Shown piece after piece: positions 31,328-41,039 of a DNA stretch of 64,000 bases (its first letter is position 1; each line of letters begins with the position of its first letter). The DNA comes from Pythium myriotylum (taxonomy: Eukaryota; Oomycota; Peronosporomycetes; Pythiales; Pythiaceae): contig JALJCQ010000001.1 of assembly GCA_023091665.1 (NCBI GenBank), positions 806,001 through 870,000 of the forward strand, in the 5' to 3' direction. The notes beneath the pieces are model-generated. The model was not told the DNA's origin. It did no database searches and saw only the letters and a program-made list of their open reading frames with translations. Position numbers and translations under genes: made by a program.

Positions 31328-31343
31328 GGTCAGTTCGCAATTT
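31328..31343 (+). promoter_or_regulatory. Initiator-like element of ATPase a
   Basis: GGTCAGTTCGCAATTT matches the oomycete initiator consensus GCTCATTYYNCAWTTT at 14 of 16 positions and lies about 150 nt upstream of the ATG. Homology with the ATPase b leader begins at about this point. Confidence 0.55.
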
Positions 31344-31491
31344 GCCAGCTTCCTCTCCGGTCCTCGCTCGCCCGCCTGTCTCGCGAGCGCTCGGGCCGCC
31401 TCGCCGTCGACGACCACGCTCGCCCCCACGCTCTCCCTCCCGCTCGCGTCGCTGCGCCTCGTGCGATAGTGACCACTGCCTCCCCACCGCC

Positions 31492-34400
31492 ATGAAGACC
31501 CACGGCGCTCTCCAGTCGCCACGAGCGACGTCCTACGTGGACATGAACCACGTGGAGGCGCTCCAAGCACGCCACTCGACGCCCGAGGAAGACCACCGCA
31601 CGCGCTTCCTCAGCGACGCCGAGAGACTCCTCGCCGATTATCCCATCGAAGCGCGCGAGTCGCTCGCCAGCCTCGGCGCCACAGACGCCAAGCACTGGGA
31701 CCGCCAGCCAATTGACATTGTGCTGAAGGAGCTCAGCTCCGACTCGGAACGCGGCCTCGCCTCTATGCAGTGCGAGAAACGCCTCGCTGAGTACGGCCCG
31801 AACGCGCTCGAGGAAGAGCCGCGCGTGCCGCTCTACATCGTGTTCCTGCTCCAGTTCTACAACCTCATCATCACGATCCTCCTGCTCGCAGCTGCCGCGT
31901 CCTTCGCACTTGGCAAGTACGTCGAGGCCACGGCCATCCTCTTCATCGTCACGCTCAACGCCATCGTCGCGACGTGGCAGGAGCGCAGCGCCGGCAACGC
32001 CCTCGATGCTCTCGCTCAGATGGCCAGTCCGCAGTGCGTCGTGCTGCGCGACGGCGAGCAGCAAGTCATCGACAGCAAGCTGCTCGTGCCCGGCGACATC
32101 GTCGTGCTAACCACGGGCGACGTCGTGCCGGCCGATATCCGCCTCATCATCAGCACCGACCTCAAGGTCAACGAGATGCTGCTCACTGGTGAGTCCGAGG
32201 ACGTTGCCAAGCGCTACAACGCCAACGTCGCGCTCTCCAAGAAACTCACGGCCGACAACATGGTCTTCTCATCGACGACTGTCACGGCCGGCAACGCGCG
32301 CGGCGTGGTCGTCGAGACGGGCATGAACACGCGCGTGGGCTCGATCGCCGCGCTGCTCAAGGCCAAGGGCCCGGACGCTGGCGAGGCCAAGAAGCGGTCG
32401 CTCAACCCACTGGCCGAGTGCCTCGAGAAATACGAGCCCAAGCAGACCCCGCTGCAGATGGCGCTCAACAAGCTCGGCTTCCTCATGGGCACGGCCGCCA
32501 TGTCGGTGTGCGCACTGGTCTTCCTCGTGGGCATGCTGCGCGGCAACCGCGACCCCAAGCACCCGGACCGTCCGGTGTGGCTCTCGATGATCATGGTCTC
32601 GGTCTCCTTGGCTGTCAGTGCCGTCCCTGAGGGTCTCCCGATGGTCGTGACGATCTGTCTCTCGGTCGGCACCGCCGCCATGGTCAAGAAGAACGTGCTC
32701 GTCCGCAAGCTTGCTGCCGTCGAGACCCTTGGCGCTGCCTCGGTCATCTGCACGGACAAGACGGGCACGCTGACCGAGGGCAAGATGACGGCGGTCAAGA
32801 TGTGGGGCGACTTCAAGACGTACGACATCACGGGCAAGGGCTTCAACCCGGAGGGAGGTATCTTCCTCAACGGCGTGAACCAGGCGGCGCCAGGCTCGGC
32901 CAACGTGCAGGTGCGCGCGACGCTGCTCTCGAGCGTGCTCTGCAGCAACACGCACCTCCGACAGCAGGAAGTGGACGGCGTGCTGTCGTGGGTGCCCTTC
33001 GGCAACTCGTCCGAGGCGCCGCTGGTCGTGGCGGCCGCCAAGGCTGGCATCTGGGAGGACTACGTGTCGCAGCAGTACGAGCGCGTGGCCGAGGTGCCGT
33101 TCAGCTCGTCGCGCAAGATGATGGTGACGGTGACCAAGATGCCGGCGAGCGGGCTCTTCGACTCGCTGCAGCTGGGCGACAAGGTGCAGTACGTGGCCAA
33201 CGTCAAGGGCGCGCCCAACTACATCCTCAACAACTGCACGCGCTTCTGCCAGACCGACGGCACGTTCGCGAACCTCACGGACGAGCACCGCGCGCAGATC
33301 ACGGCCACGGTGGACGAGCTCTCGTCGCAGGCGCTGCGCGTCTTGGCCGTGGCCATCCACCCGCTGGGCGACCTGCCGTACGCGCCCGACTGCGACGACA
33401 TCGACGAGAAGTTCGCCACGCTCTCGCAGCCGCTCGTGCTGCTCGGGCTTGTGGCGTCGATCGACCCGGAGCGTGATGGCGTCAAGGGCGCGATCCAGAC
33501 GGCGCGTCGTGCGTCGGTGCGCACTGTCATGATCACGGGCGACTACCTCAAGACGGCCGTGGCCATCGCCAAGAACATCCAGCTGCTCGAAGTCGGGGCA
33601 GACGAAGAAGCCGAGGCCACCGACTGCTCGCGACTGCGACCGCGAGGCGACACGTACCTGCCGGACCACGAGATCGACGAGATTACGTCGCGCACGAGCG
33701 TCTTCGCGCGCGCTAAGCCCGAGGACAAGATCGAGATCGTCAAGTCGCTGCAGCGCCAGGGACTCGTGGCGGCCATGACGGGCGACGGCGTCAACGACGC
33801 ACCGGCTTTGAAAGAGGCCGACATCGGCGTGGCCATGGGACTCTCGGGCACTGAGGTGGCCAAGGGCGCCTCCGACATGGTGCTGCTGGACGACAACTTT
33901 GTGAGCATCGTCGCTGCCGTTGAGCGCGGTCGTGTGATCTACGCCAACATCCAGAAGTTCGTCATCTTCCTGCTCTCGACCAACGTCGGCGAGATCCTGC
34001 TGCTCTTCACGACCATCGCTGTGGGCATGCCGCTGCCGCTCGAGGCGCTGCAGATTCTGATCCTGAACCTGTTCACGGACGGCATGCCCGGCGCGTCGCT
34101 CAGTATGGAGAAGGGCGATCCCAAGATCATGGACTTTGAGCCTCGCCCCAAGACGCAGCCGCTCATCCACGGACGCCTCTGGAAGCTCATCGCGTTCAAC
34201 GCCGTCTTCATCGCGAGCGGCGCCATCGTGGTCGCCGTGCTGGGCTTCTACTGGAACTTCGGCACCGTGCTGCTCAAGGACATACTGGCGGCCGGCGCCG
34301 GCCCCAAGGGCGAGGACAACGGCGACTACACGGGCGTGACGTGCCGCCGCTGGGAAGGCCCGGGCAACGGCTGGCGCACGTACGGCAACTGCGCGGCGCG

Positions 34401-34911
34401 GTTCAGCAACGGCACGGCGCTCTTCCCTGGGCACGAGAACGCGACGTTCTACGAGGACGACGACATGTACTGCGAAGGCGGCGACTACGAGTGCATGTGG
34501 GACGGCGTGGCGCGCGCGCAGACCATGACGTTCATCTGCATCTGCATGACCGAGGTGCTGCGCGCGTTCACGATCCGCAGCTTCACCGAGTCGATGCTCG
34601 TGGGCATGTTCGACAACAATCACATGCTGGGCGCCGTGACACTCTCGTTCGTGCTCACGGTGTTTGTGACCAACACGCCCGTGGTCATGACCGACATCTT
34701 CGGCTTCGCGTACATCTCGTTCTTCCAGTGGGTCGTGTCGTTCCTCGGAGCCTTCAACGCCGTCTTCTGGAGCGAGCTCATGAAATGGATCATCCGCCGC
34801 AGCGACCGCTCGCAGGCGCGCTGGACGGCCATGCAGGAAGGCTTTGACGCCGTGCTCAGCGAGCTCCGCATCGTGCGCGCGCAGCTCGACCGCAAGGACA
34901 GAATGCATTAG
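31492..34911 (+). CDS. Type II P-type cation ATPase, copy a
   Basis: An intronless 1139-aa P-type pump. ATG at 31492; the open frame runs further upstream without support. Seen: M1-M2 near residues 107-145, A-domain LLTGES (TGES), M4 VPEGLP, phosphorylation motif CTDKTGT with Asp422, FSSSRKMMV, the MITGDY region, hinge GDGVNDAPALKEAD, M5 STNVGEIL, M6 NLFTDGMPGASL, a Cys-containing loop between M7 and M8, and M8 CMTEVLRAFTIRS. The residues that bind Ca2+ in SERCA (Glu in M4, Asn/Glu in M5, Asn/Thr/Asp in M6, Glu in M8) are all matched. The fungal ENA M6 sequence is not. So a Ca2+-type pocket is the direct reading, while Na+ transport remains possible given the neighbours. Probably plasma or endomembrane. 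Nearly identical to copy b. Confidence 0.9.
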   Translation: MKTHGALQSPRATSYVDMNHVEALQARHSTPEEDHRTRFLSDAERLLADYPIEARESLASLGATDAKHWDRQPIDIVLKELSSDSERGLASMQCEKRLAEYGPNALEEEPRVPLYIVFLLQFYNLIITILLLAAAASFALGKYVEATAILFIVTLNAIVATWQERSAGNALDALAQMASPQCVVLRDGEQQVIDSKLLVPGDIVVLTTGDVVPADIRLIISTDLKVNEMLLTGESEDVAKRYNANVALSKKLTADNMVFSSTTVTAGNARGVVVETGMNTRVGSIAALLKAKGPDAGEAKKRSLNPLAECLEKYEPKQTPLQMALNKLGFLMGTAAMSVCALVFLVGMLRGNRDPKHPDRPVWLSMIMVSVSLAVSAVPEGLPMVVTICLSVGTAAMVKKNVLVRKLAAVETLGAASVICTDKTGTLTEGKMTAVKMWGDFKTYDITGKGFNPEGGIFLNGVNQAAPGSANVQVRATLLSSVLCSNTHLRQQEVDGVLSWVPFGNSSEAPLVVAAAKAGIWEDYVSQQYERVAEVPFSSSRKMMVTVTKMPASGLFDSLQLGDKVQYVANVKGAPNYILNNCTRFCQTDGTFANLTDEHRAQITATVDELSSQALRVLAVAIHPLGDLPYAPDCDDIDEKFATLSQPLVLLGLVASIDPERDGVKGAIQTARRASVRTVMITGDYLKTAVAIAKNIQLLEVGADEEAEATDCSRLRPRGDTYLPDHEIDEITSRTSVFARAKPEDKIEIVKSLQRQGLVAAMTGDGVNDAPALKEADIGVAMGLSGTEVAKGASDMVLLDDNFVSIVAAVERGRVIYANIQKFVIFLLSTNVGEILLLFTTIAVGMPLPLEALQILILNLFTDGMPGASLSMEKGDPKIMDFEPRPKTQPLIHGRLWKLIAFNAVFIASGAIVVAVLGFYWNFGTVLLKDILAAGAGPKGEDNGDYTGVTCRRWEGPGNGWRTYGNCAARFSNGTALFPGHENATFYEDDDMYCEGGDYECMWDGVARAQTMTFICICMTEVLRAFTIRSFTESMLVGMFDNNHMLGAVTLSFVLTVFVTNTPVVMTDIFGFAYISFFQWVVSFLGAFNAVFWSELMKWIIRRSDRSQARWTAMQEGFDAVLSELRIVRAQLDRKDRMH

Positions 34912-35321
34912 ACTTGGTAATCTAAGTGAGATCTTCACTGTACAACACGAACATGAGACCGTGGCGATGCTGGTGGACTAGAGCTGTTTCGACCCTGACG
35001 AGTGAGAGGTTTCAACCGCGTGATTGGGGAAATGGCACTACGTCAACGACCAGAAGGCTCGAACTGGTTGAAACGGGTGGCGAAACACCGTGCAGAGCCG
35101 AGTCCGTTGCCCCGTCGTCAACGCGTCTCCTTGTTGTGCATAGACAATACAGTTCCAGTCAACCAAACAAAAAAAGAACCCTCGCGTGTCCCACTGTCAC
35201 GGGCGCTCTGTTAGGACGATTCACGAACCATACAAAGATCAAGATACATAGAATCTCCGTCGTGGGTGAAGATTCACGACTAGAATTAATCACCTTCGAC
35301 TAAGGAGGTCACCACACACCG

Positions 35322-35328
35322 CGAATCT
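35322..35328 (+). promoter_or_regulatory. CGAATCT element upstream of PiT copy 1
   Basis: One of 20 noncoding copies in the phosphate island, about 220 bp upstream of the ATG. The motif is seen; its function is inferred from clustering. Confidence 0.5.
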
Positions 35329-35498
35329 CCGAGAACTTGGAAACGTCCGTTCTATGCACAAAACCGAATTGATGTGGATCACGAGAGTGCTCCCCCCACC
35401 CTGTGAGGGCGCCACCCACCGTCCACGGGGGGTCCGTCTATCAATTGTGAACGAGAGCTCCTCACCAGGACCATTCCTTCGCCCCACGCGCTCTCGCT

Positions 35499-35514
35499 GC
35501 TCATTCCTCGATCT
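35499..35514 (+). promoter_or_regulatory. Initiator-like element of PiT copy 1
   Basis: GCTCATTCCTCGATCT fits the oomycete initiator consensus at 14 of 16 positions and lies about 40-50 nt upstream of the ATG. Confidence 0.6.
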
Positions 35515-35550
35515 GCCTCGACCACCGCACTCGCCCCGCCTCCAGTCGCC

Positions 35551-37182
35551 ATGGCCGTGTCTCTCGGTCTCTCGGCCTCGCGCCAGCTCTTCGCGACTGC
35601 CGTCGAAGCCACGTGCTCCAGCGGCCTCGTCGACTGTACCAGCAAAGCCGGCGCGTCGGCGCCCACCTGCGCCGCCTACAACGGCAAGTACATCGACCCA
35701 GAAGGCAACTACGTGATCCTCGTCTTCACGATCGTCTTCGCCACGGCCATGGCTTTCGCCATCGGTGGAAACGACGGCGCCAACGCCTGGGCTACATCTG
35801 TGCATTCGCTCGCCATCAAGCTGCGCCCGGCTGTGCTGCTCGCCGGTATCTTCGAGATCCTCGGTGCTTCCACGCTCGGCTACGGTGTCTCATCGTCCAT
35901 TCAGAAGGGCATCTCCAACGTCACGGACAAGAACTGCTTTGCTTGTGGATACTGCGACTCGTCGCTCTCACTCTACTACGTCGGCATGATGGCAGCGCTC
36001 ATCGGTGCCTCGACGTTCCTGCTCACAGCCACGTACTTCCGTATGCCTGTGTCGACGACCCACGCGATCGTGTCGGCCGTGCTCGGTATGACGGTCGTGT
36101 ACCATGGATTCGGCTGTGTGCAGTGGGGCATCGACAACATGGGCGGCATCATCGCCTCGTGGGTCATCTCGCCTATCATGAGTGGCTTCGTCTGCTTATT
36201 CGTGTACTTCACCACCTACCAATTCATTTTCGCGGCCGAGAACTCGAGATCTCGCGCGCTCGTTGCGCTTCCAGTGCTCTACTTTGTCGTCGTCTTCGTC
36301 GTGTCGTTCCTTGCGATCACCAAGTCGCCATCAACCAAGAACACTAAGAAATCGACGGCCGTCGCGGTCGCATCGGCCATCGCTGGTGTCGTCGCGGTCG
36401 TTGTCGTGCTCTTCTTGCTCCCGTGGCTCAAGCGAAACATGCCGTCGGTCAACGCGAAGAACAAATTGGACATGGAAAACCTCATGAAGGAGGATGCTGC
36501 CAGCTTCCAGGCGGTGCAGACCCCCACGGTTGAAGGCATCAAGGACGATGAGCCGGTCGACTTGGCCATGAAGGTTCGTGACTCGAACGCTCAGCTGCTG
36601 AACGAACCCGACCGCGCGTCACTGTTGGTCGTGGCCGAGTATGAGGCCCTGAACGAGGAGCAGCAGGACGCCATGTGGATGTTCAAGTACGTGCTGATCC
36701 TCGTCTCGTGCCTTCAGTCATTCGCGCACGGCTCGAACGATACGGCGAACGCCACGGCGGCACTGGGTGCAGTCATTAACGGCTTCAACAAAGGCATTGA
36801 CTCGTGCTCAACGCCAGAGACACCGTGGTGGATCATGACGTTGGGTGGAGTGGTCTTGGCCATTGGTGTGCTGCTCTGGGGCTACAAGGTCATGGAGACC
36901 CTGGGCAAGAACATTGCCGTCGTCAACTTCCATCGCGCTTTCTGCACGGAGTTCGCGTCGTCGTGCACTGTCGTCGTCGCCTCGCTCTTGGGACTGCCTG
37001 TGTCATCGACCCACTGCCAGGTCGGCGCCGTGATCTTCGTGTCGATGGCCGCGATCGAGTGGAAGAAGATCAACTGGAGCCTCATCTCGGGCGTCTTCGC
37101 CACGTGGATCTTCACACTGCCGTGTGCCGCCATCGTCTCTGCGCTCTTCGCGTGGATCTTTAAGTTTGCCGCCAAGGCGTAA
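35551..37182 (+). CDS. PiT/SLC20 (PHO4 family) phosphate transporter, copy 1
   Basis: An intronless 543-aa PiT-family symporter that takes up inorganic phosphate with Na+ (or H+) at the cell membrane. Both family repeats are present: GGNDGANAWATS at residues 72-83 in the first half and FAHGSNDTANATAALGAV near 391-408 in the second. About twelve membrane helices flank a charged central loop (about 285-385, LPWLKRNMPSVNAKNK). VSTTHAIVSAVLGM and VSSTHCQVGAVIFV are the matching helix-turn segments of the two halves. A Cys-containing N-terminal segment before helix 1 is probably extracellular. It lies downstream of ATPase a on the same strand and converges with SLC34 copy 1. Confidence 0.93.
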   Translation: MAVSLGLSASRQLFATAVEATCSSGLVDCTSKAGASAPTCAAYNGKYIDPEGNYVILVFTIVFATAMAFAIGGNDGANAWATSVHSLAIKLRPAVLLAGIFEILGASTLGYGVSSSIQKGISNVTDKNCFACGYCDSSLSLYYVGMMAALIGASTFLLTATYFRMPVSTTHAIVSAVLGMTVVYHGFGCVQWGIDNMGGIIASWVISPIMSGFVCLFVYFTTYQFIFAAENSRSRALVALPVLYFVVVFVVSFLAITKSPSTKNTKKSTAVAVASAIAGVVAVVVVLFLLPWLKRNMPSVNAKNKLDMENLMKEDAASFQAVQTPTVEGIKDDEPVDLAMKVRDSNAQLLNEPDRASLLVVAEYEALNEEQQDAMWMFKYVLILVSCLQSFAHGSNDTANATAALGAVINGFNKGIDSCSTPETPWWIMTLGGVVLAIGVLLWGYKVMETLGKNIAVVNFHRAFCTEFASSCTVVVASLLGLPVSSTHCQVGAVIFVSMAAIEWKKINWSLISGVFATWIFTLPCAAIVSALFAWIFKFAAKA

Positions 37183-37527
37183 GTACAGTAATGTGGAATA
37201 GATTGTGCTTTATTTCTGCAGTGTAGCCTAAAGAGAGCTGTTTGCGCACCCAACCATTTTCCATCGAATGCACTGGAATTTTCACGCACCTAGAAGACCG
37301 ATTCATACTCACCCAACACGCGGTGGGCCCCAAAACAGCTGCACTTCCGTCATCGCTATTACATTACTTCATTCACTGCCACTAGTTTTCCACCGACAGC
37401 GAATCAAATTGACGCCAAAATTCGGTGGCTGAACGATGAGGCGCTGAAATCAAGAACAAGCTCCACAAACGCATAAAATTACAGACGATTACTATTCTAC
37501 GATGGCTCTACAATTCTAATCGAAACT
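37183..37527. other. Intergenic between convergent genes
   Basis: A 345-bp spacer shared by the 3' ends of PiT copy 1 and SLC34 copy 1. AT-rich patches fit polyadenylation regions. No CGAATCT element here. Confidence 0.6.
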
Positions 37528-39042
37528 CTAAACGGCGTCCCCACCAGCAGCTTCTTTCTTAGCAGCCTCACGAGCGTCACGCTCATCGCGCTTCTTCTCC
37601 AAGAACGCGTGCCACTTCTCCGAGCCGCCCTTCTTGTGGTACCAGAATAGCAGACCGACGAACAACGCCAGGGCGATCGCAGCCAATAGGTAGCCCAGCA
37701 CCTCCACCGCAGTCGAATCAGCCGTGCACATGTACACGAGACCGAGCAGCACACCCGGAAGCACCAAGAACAGAAGCACGAGGAAGATGACAGCAGACAT
37801 GGACCAGCACGCCGAGAAGTAGGCGAGCGACTTGGCCCAGCTGTAGATGGGCTTGCGCGTGATCGGGATCGGATAGAAGAGGAAGATGCCGAAGACGTTG
37901 AACCAAAAGTGCACCAACGCAATGGCCACCGCATCCGACTTGCCCGTGACCAAGGCAGCGAGCAGCGCCGTGCCGGTCGTGCCCAAGTTGGCTCCGATCA
38001 CGATCGGGTACACCTGCTCGAGGGTGATGACGCCGAGACCAGCCATCGGAGTCAAAGTGGAAGTGACAACAGTGGACGAGTGGACGGCGAAGGTGATGGC
38101 GGTGCCGACGAGGATGTTGACGTAGCCGTTGTAGTTGAGGATCTTGGCGATGATGCGTTTGGTGGGGCCGAGGAAGACCTTGGCGAGCATCTTGACGAGC
38201 GTCAACAACGAACAGACGAGGATCACAAACCCAATCACCACGACAATTGCACCGATGGCACCGTCGCTCATGCTCGAGTCTTCGAAGGCTCCCGACTTGA
38301 CAAACGACTTGCCCGGCTCACACATCTTCTCACCCGTCGCGACCTTGTAGATCGACGACTTGTCCACGACCAAGAGCTTCTCCGTCAACGGGTTGACGAC
38401 AGTGTCCACGGGACTCTTGAAGGATCCGCTGTTGGTCTTGGCGTTGGACATGGCCTTGGAGAGACGCTCGAGCGGGTGCGCGATGATCTCGAGCGGGAAC
38501 ATGACGATGACCGACCAGATGTTGTACATGTCGTGCACGGTGGCGGCCGCCATGGCGCGCTGGAAGCGAGCGCGGTCGCCCACCTGGCCGAACGCGACCA
38601 TGATGCAGGTGACGCAGGTGCCGATGTTGGCGCCCATGATGACGTAGACTCCCTGTCGGATGGTCATGCCGCCGGCGCCGACGAGCGCGACGACGATGGA
38701 TGTGACGGTGCCGGAGGAGTGAAGGAGTGCGGTGGCGATGGTGCCGACCATGAGCCCGGCGACTGGGTTGTCGGCGAAGTCGAAAGCTCCTTTGGCGTCA
38801 CACCCGAGTGCGAGCGTGAAGCCGTCGCCGATGAATTTGACGGCGACCATGAAGAAGTAGAGCGCGGCGAGGGAGAGTACGGTGTAGATGAGCGCCGAGA
38901 CGATTTTCTGGGCGGTCGTCTTCTTGGTGTACTCTTCTTCGTCTTGGTCATCGTGTAGTGCGTGGAACTTGGAGTCGGTGTTGTCGAGCGCAGGCGACTG
39001 CACGTGGCTGGATCGCTCGAACTCTTTCTTGAATGTCGACAT
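37528..39042 (-). CDS. SLC34/NaPi-II (Na_Pi_cotrans) phosphate transporter, copy 1
   Basis: An intronless 504-aa Na+/phosphate cotransporter of the SLC34/NptA type. ATG at 39042 (MSTFKKEF); the longer frame upstream includes a Pro run made by a poly-G tract and is not coding. The two inverted repeats are clear: HSSGTVTS with IMGANIGTCVTC in the first, HSSTVVTS with VIGANLGTTGTALLAAL in the second. Animal and bacterial members have QSSS; here both repeats have His (108 and 321) for Gln, and the last Ser is Gly or Thr. An acidic N-terminus and a Lys/Arg-rich coiled C-terminus face the cytosol. Differs from copy 2 only in about the last eight residues. Confidence 0.92.
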   Translation of the reverse strand: MSTFKKEFERSSHVQSPALDNTDSKFHALHDDQDEEEYTKKTTAQKIVSALIYTVLSLAALYFFMVAVKFIGDGFTLALGCDAKGAFDFADNPVAGLMVGTIATALLHSSGTVTSIVVALVGAGGMTIRQGVYVIMGANIGTCVTCIMVAFGQVGDRARFQRAMAAATVHDMYNIWSVIVMFPLEIIAHPLERLSKAMSNAKTNSGSFKSPVDTVVNPLTEKLLVVDKSSIYKVATGEKMCEPGKSFVKSGAFEDSSMSDGAIGAIVVVIGFVILVCSLLTLVKMLAKVFLGPTKRIIAKILNYNGYVNILVGTAITFAVHSSTVVTSTLTPMAGLGVITLEQVYPIVIGANLGTTGTALLAALVTGKSDAVAIALVHFWFNVFGIFLFYPIPITRKPIYSWAKSLAYFSACWSMSAVIFLVLLFLVLPGVLLGLVYMCTADSTAVEVLGYLLAAIALALFVGLLFWYHKKGGSEKWHAFLEKKRDERDAREAAKKEAAGGDAV

Positions 39043-39062
39043 GGGAGTGTTCGGCGCGATGC

Positions 39063-39078
39063 GAATTGGAGAATGAGC
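39063..39078 (-). promoter_or_regulatory. Initiator element of SLC34 copy 1
   Basis: On the minus strand GCTCATTCTCCAATTC matches the oomycete initiator consensus at 15 of 16 positions and lies about 21-36 nt upstream of the ATG. It is one of the two best matches in the window and sets a very short leader. Confidence 0.75.
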
Positions 39079-39101
39079 AGAAAGCGGATCCCGAAATCCT
39101 T

Positions 39102-39124
39102 GGGGGGGGGGGGGGGGGGGGGGG
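39102..39124 (+). repeat. Poly-G run, 23 bases
   Basis: Twenty-three consecutive G residues just upstream of the SLC34 copy 1 initiator. Such a run can form G-quadruplex DNA and is prone to length change and sequencing error. A second run of 11 G lies at 39434-39444. Confidence 0.9.
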
Positions 39125-39202
39125 CTGTACACTACTTGACTCATCGCGACCACCCGACGAAATCCCCACGAAAAAGAACGCGTGACGGGTGAGCAAACCT
39201 GA

Positions 39203-39209
39203 AGATTCG
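39203..39209 (-). promoter_or_regulatory. CGAATCT element upstream of SLC34 copy 1
   Basis: About 160 bp upstream of the ATG. It is part of a 14-bp block AAGATTCGATTAAA (39202-39215) that recurs exactly at 43121-43134 upstream of SLC34 copy 3. Confidence 0.5.
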
Positions 39210-41039
39210 ATTAAATGTAACAGAAAACTCTTGACTCGCGAGACTTTCGCCTCGACTTCGACAAGATTCAGCGATTAAAACACCTCTCACAGGTTGGTTA
39301 GTCTCCGCAGGACGGTGAATCTTCGACAGAAATGGTTTGTTTTTGCACAAATGTCGATGTCGTCAACGCTCGTCCAGTCCCCACCGGCTTTCCTTAGCGT
39401 CTGAGCTTCTCCAACCTACAACTGGTCATCGGAGGGGGGGGGGGAGAGAAGGAACTCAGTGGACAATGAAGATACAATATTTGCCTTTATTCGTGGATCT
39501 CTCTGAATCGCAATCGACGGATCTGGAGACAATGAAGGTCTCTGGTCGCCACTACTTCAGGGACCAACAAATACCCATTGCAAATCTTGGTCGGGGGATG
39601 ACAACACAGACGTCTGACAGCGCGTCTGTCCAGTCCTTGATGTGGCGGGAGGGATGGGGCAGACCTGAGCAAGATTCGCATCCATTCAGAAAGCGACTCG
39701 GAGAATAGCATGAAAAGCTGCGATTCCAATATATTGGATTTAGTATTGTCAAGAATCTTCGATGAGATTCGACTAATTCTAATCAAATTCGGAATCGTTT
39801 CTAAAACATGGTTGTAGAACGACTCTTGCACAAAAGCAGGTAGACAGACGTGTATCCATCGACGAATGGATACAGAGAATGGCTACACAGCGACCCCACT
39901 CGAGCGCTTGTGCTCGTTTGCCGCGGTCAGAAGCTCCTGCAGTCTCTCTGCTGTTTGTGTATTTGTTAGCAACGCCATGTTGGTCATCTCACTCCCGTCC
40001 CCCAACTCGGAGTTGGGTCAGAGGATGGGTTTCACTTACGAAGAGAATCTTCAAGGAGGTCCCAAGATTCCTGGTCGGAATTTCGACGATCGTGTCCCCA
40101 AACTATTCAACGTCACAGTGGATAGAGAGGTACATGTATTTGAGTTCTTGAGTCAGAAGTCCAGTCAGACGCGGACTGGTTCACTGATCGTCTCCGACGC
40201 GACTAGTTGAAGCAGATGATTTACTTGTCAACACACGCGAATAAGCAGCATCAGCAAAGTGCAACACCAAGGAGCCCAGATATCTGTGTATCCGTAGCTT
40301 TTGAATGGGGCAGCCACCCTGATCTCGGTCGCGTCGCTCTGTATAACCTCTTTGAAGTCCAAATTATTTCGGAATCAAGGAACCTCTCATTCGTTCGTGA
40401 GTTGAATTAGTCGGCGCGAATCTCATGATGTGTTTCGGTCAGACCATGAGTCAGGAAGGATAAGGGCAGTACACGAACAGCGGCGATGGGTCGTCGATGA
40501 GCCTAAATGTGTGTACTGAACTTAAACTTGTGCCCCTAGAGTCTCTTTCCACTTTTGTCATTAGTCCGCTACCACTATTGTCATGGCTTTTCGAGATCCC
40601 GGTCTGAAAGAGATTCGACTGGGTTGTTCTGGTTGGTTTAAGTGATGGATTATTGAAGGACGACGTGCAATCTCCGCACATTCACAGCGCCAGCAGACAC
40701 GGGAAGAGAATCGCTCACATACAATTTCCAGTAGTGTACGAACCTTGAGGAGCTCCGTTTTAGTCGTTGAATCTTCAGAGAGCAGCCGAGAACTGGTTTC
40801 AGTATGTTGATGGATTATCCCGGCACGTAATGGCTTCCGTGATCAGATGGAACCACTGGCCAAGATAACCCCGACAGGAAACCTTGGACGCTTTGGCCCC
40901 TCGTTTTCTTCCGTGTTGATCGTCGTGAATAGTCCCGGGTTTTGGTCGCGATCTCTTCGATCAATTAAATCACTGTCGAATTCGCTGCGGCATCACCACA
41001 CCGAAGGACCCTGCACTGGGGCCTAATCGCCAAGACGCC

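Larger units (their letters stand above)
30474..31491. other. Intergenic, promoter of P-type ATPase a
   Basis: A 1018-bp spacer. It holds a hairpin at 31168-31195 and an initiator-like site at 31328-31343. From about 31340 to the ATG it is homologous to the 5' leader of ATPase b (reverse strand, 48536-48680). No gene supported. Confidence 0.6.
34912..35550. other. Intergenic, promoter of PiT copy 1
   Basis: A 639-bp spacer. It contains one CGAATCT element (35322-35328) and an initiator-like site at 35499. No gene. Confidence 0.6.
39043..41039. other. Intergenic, divergent promoters of SLC34 copies 1 and 2
   Basis: A 2.0-kb spacer at the centre of the inverted arrangement. It holds an initiator element (39063-39078), a 23-base poly-G run (39102-39124), an 11-base poly-G run (39434-39444) and CGAATCT elements at 39203, 39765 and 40417. 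Its two halves show no obvious similarity to each other although the flanking genes are nearly identical. Open frames here are short and without coding bias. Confidence 0.6.

Noticed and set aside
31492..34911. Assignment of the P-type ATPases to the fungal ENA (type IID) Na+ pumps
   Set aside because: The M5 and M6 residues match SERCA, not ENA, so I left the ion open instead of naming ENA.
32269..34938. Long minus-strand frame of 889 codons opposite ATPase a (and the 838-codon plus-strand frame 45404-47920 opposite ATPase b)
   Set aside because: Both are antisense shadows of the ATPases caused by strong GC3 bias. Their translations are His/Asp/Arg/Val-rich with no domain.
38948..39153. N-terminal extension of SLC34 copy 1 with a run of prolines
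   Set aside because: The prolines come from the poly-G tract, the extension covers the initiator element, and copies 2 and 3 start at the ATG used here.
39866..40210. Plus-strand frame of 114 codons in the central spacer
   Set aside because: No coding bias, no signal peptide or domain; the region is AT-richer than any confirmed gene here.
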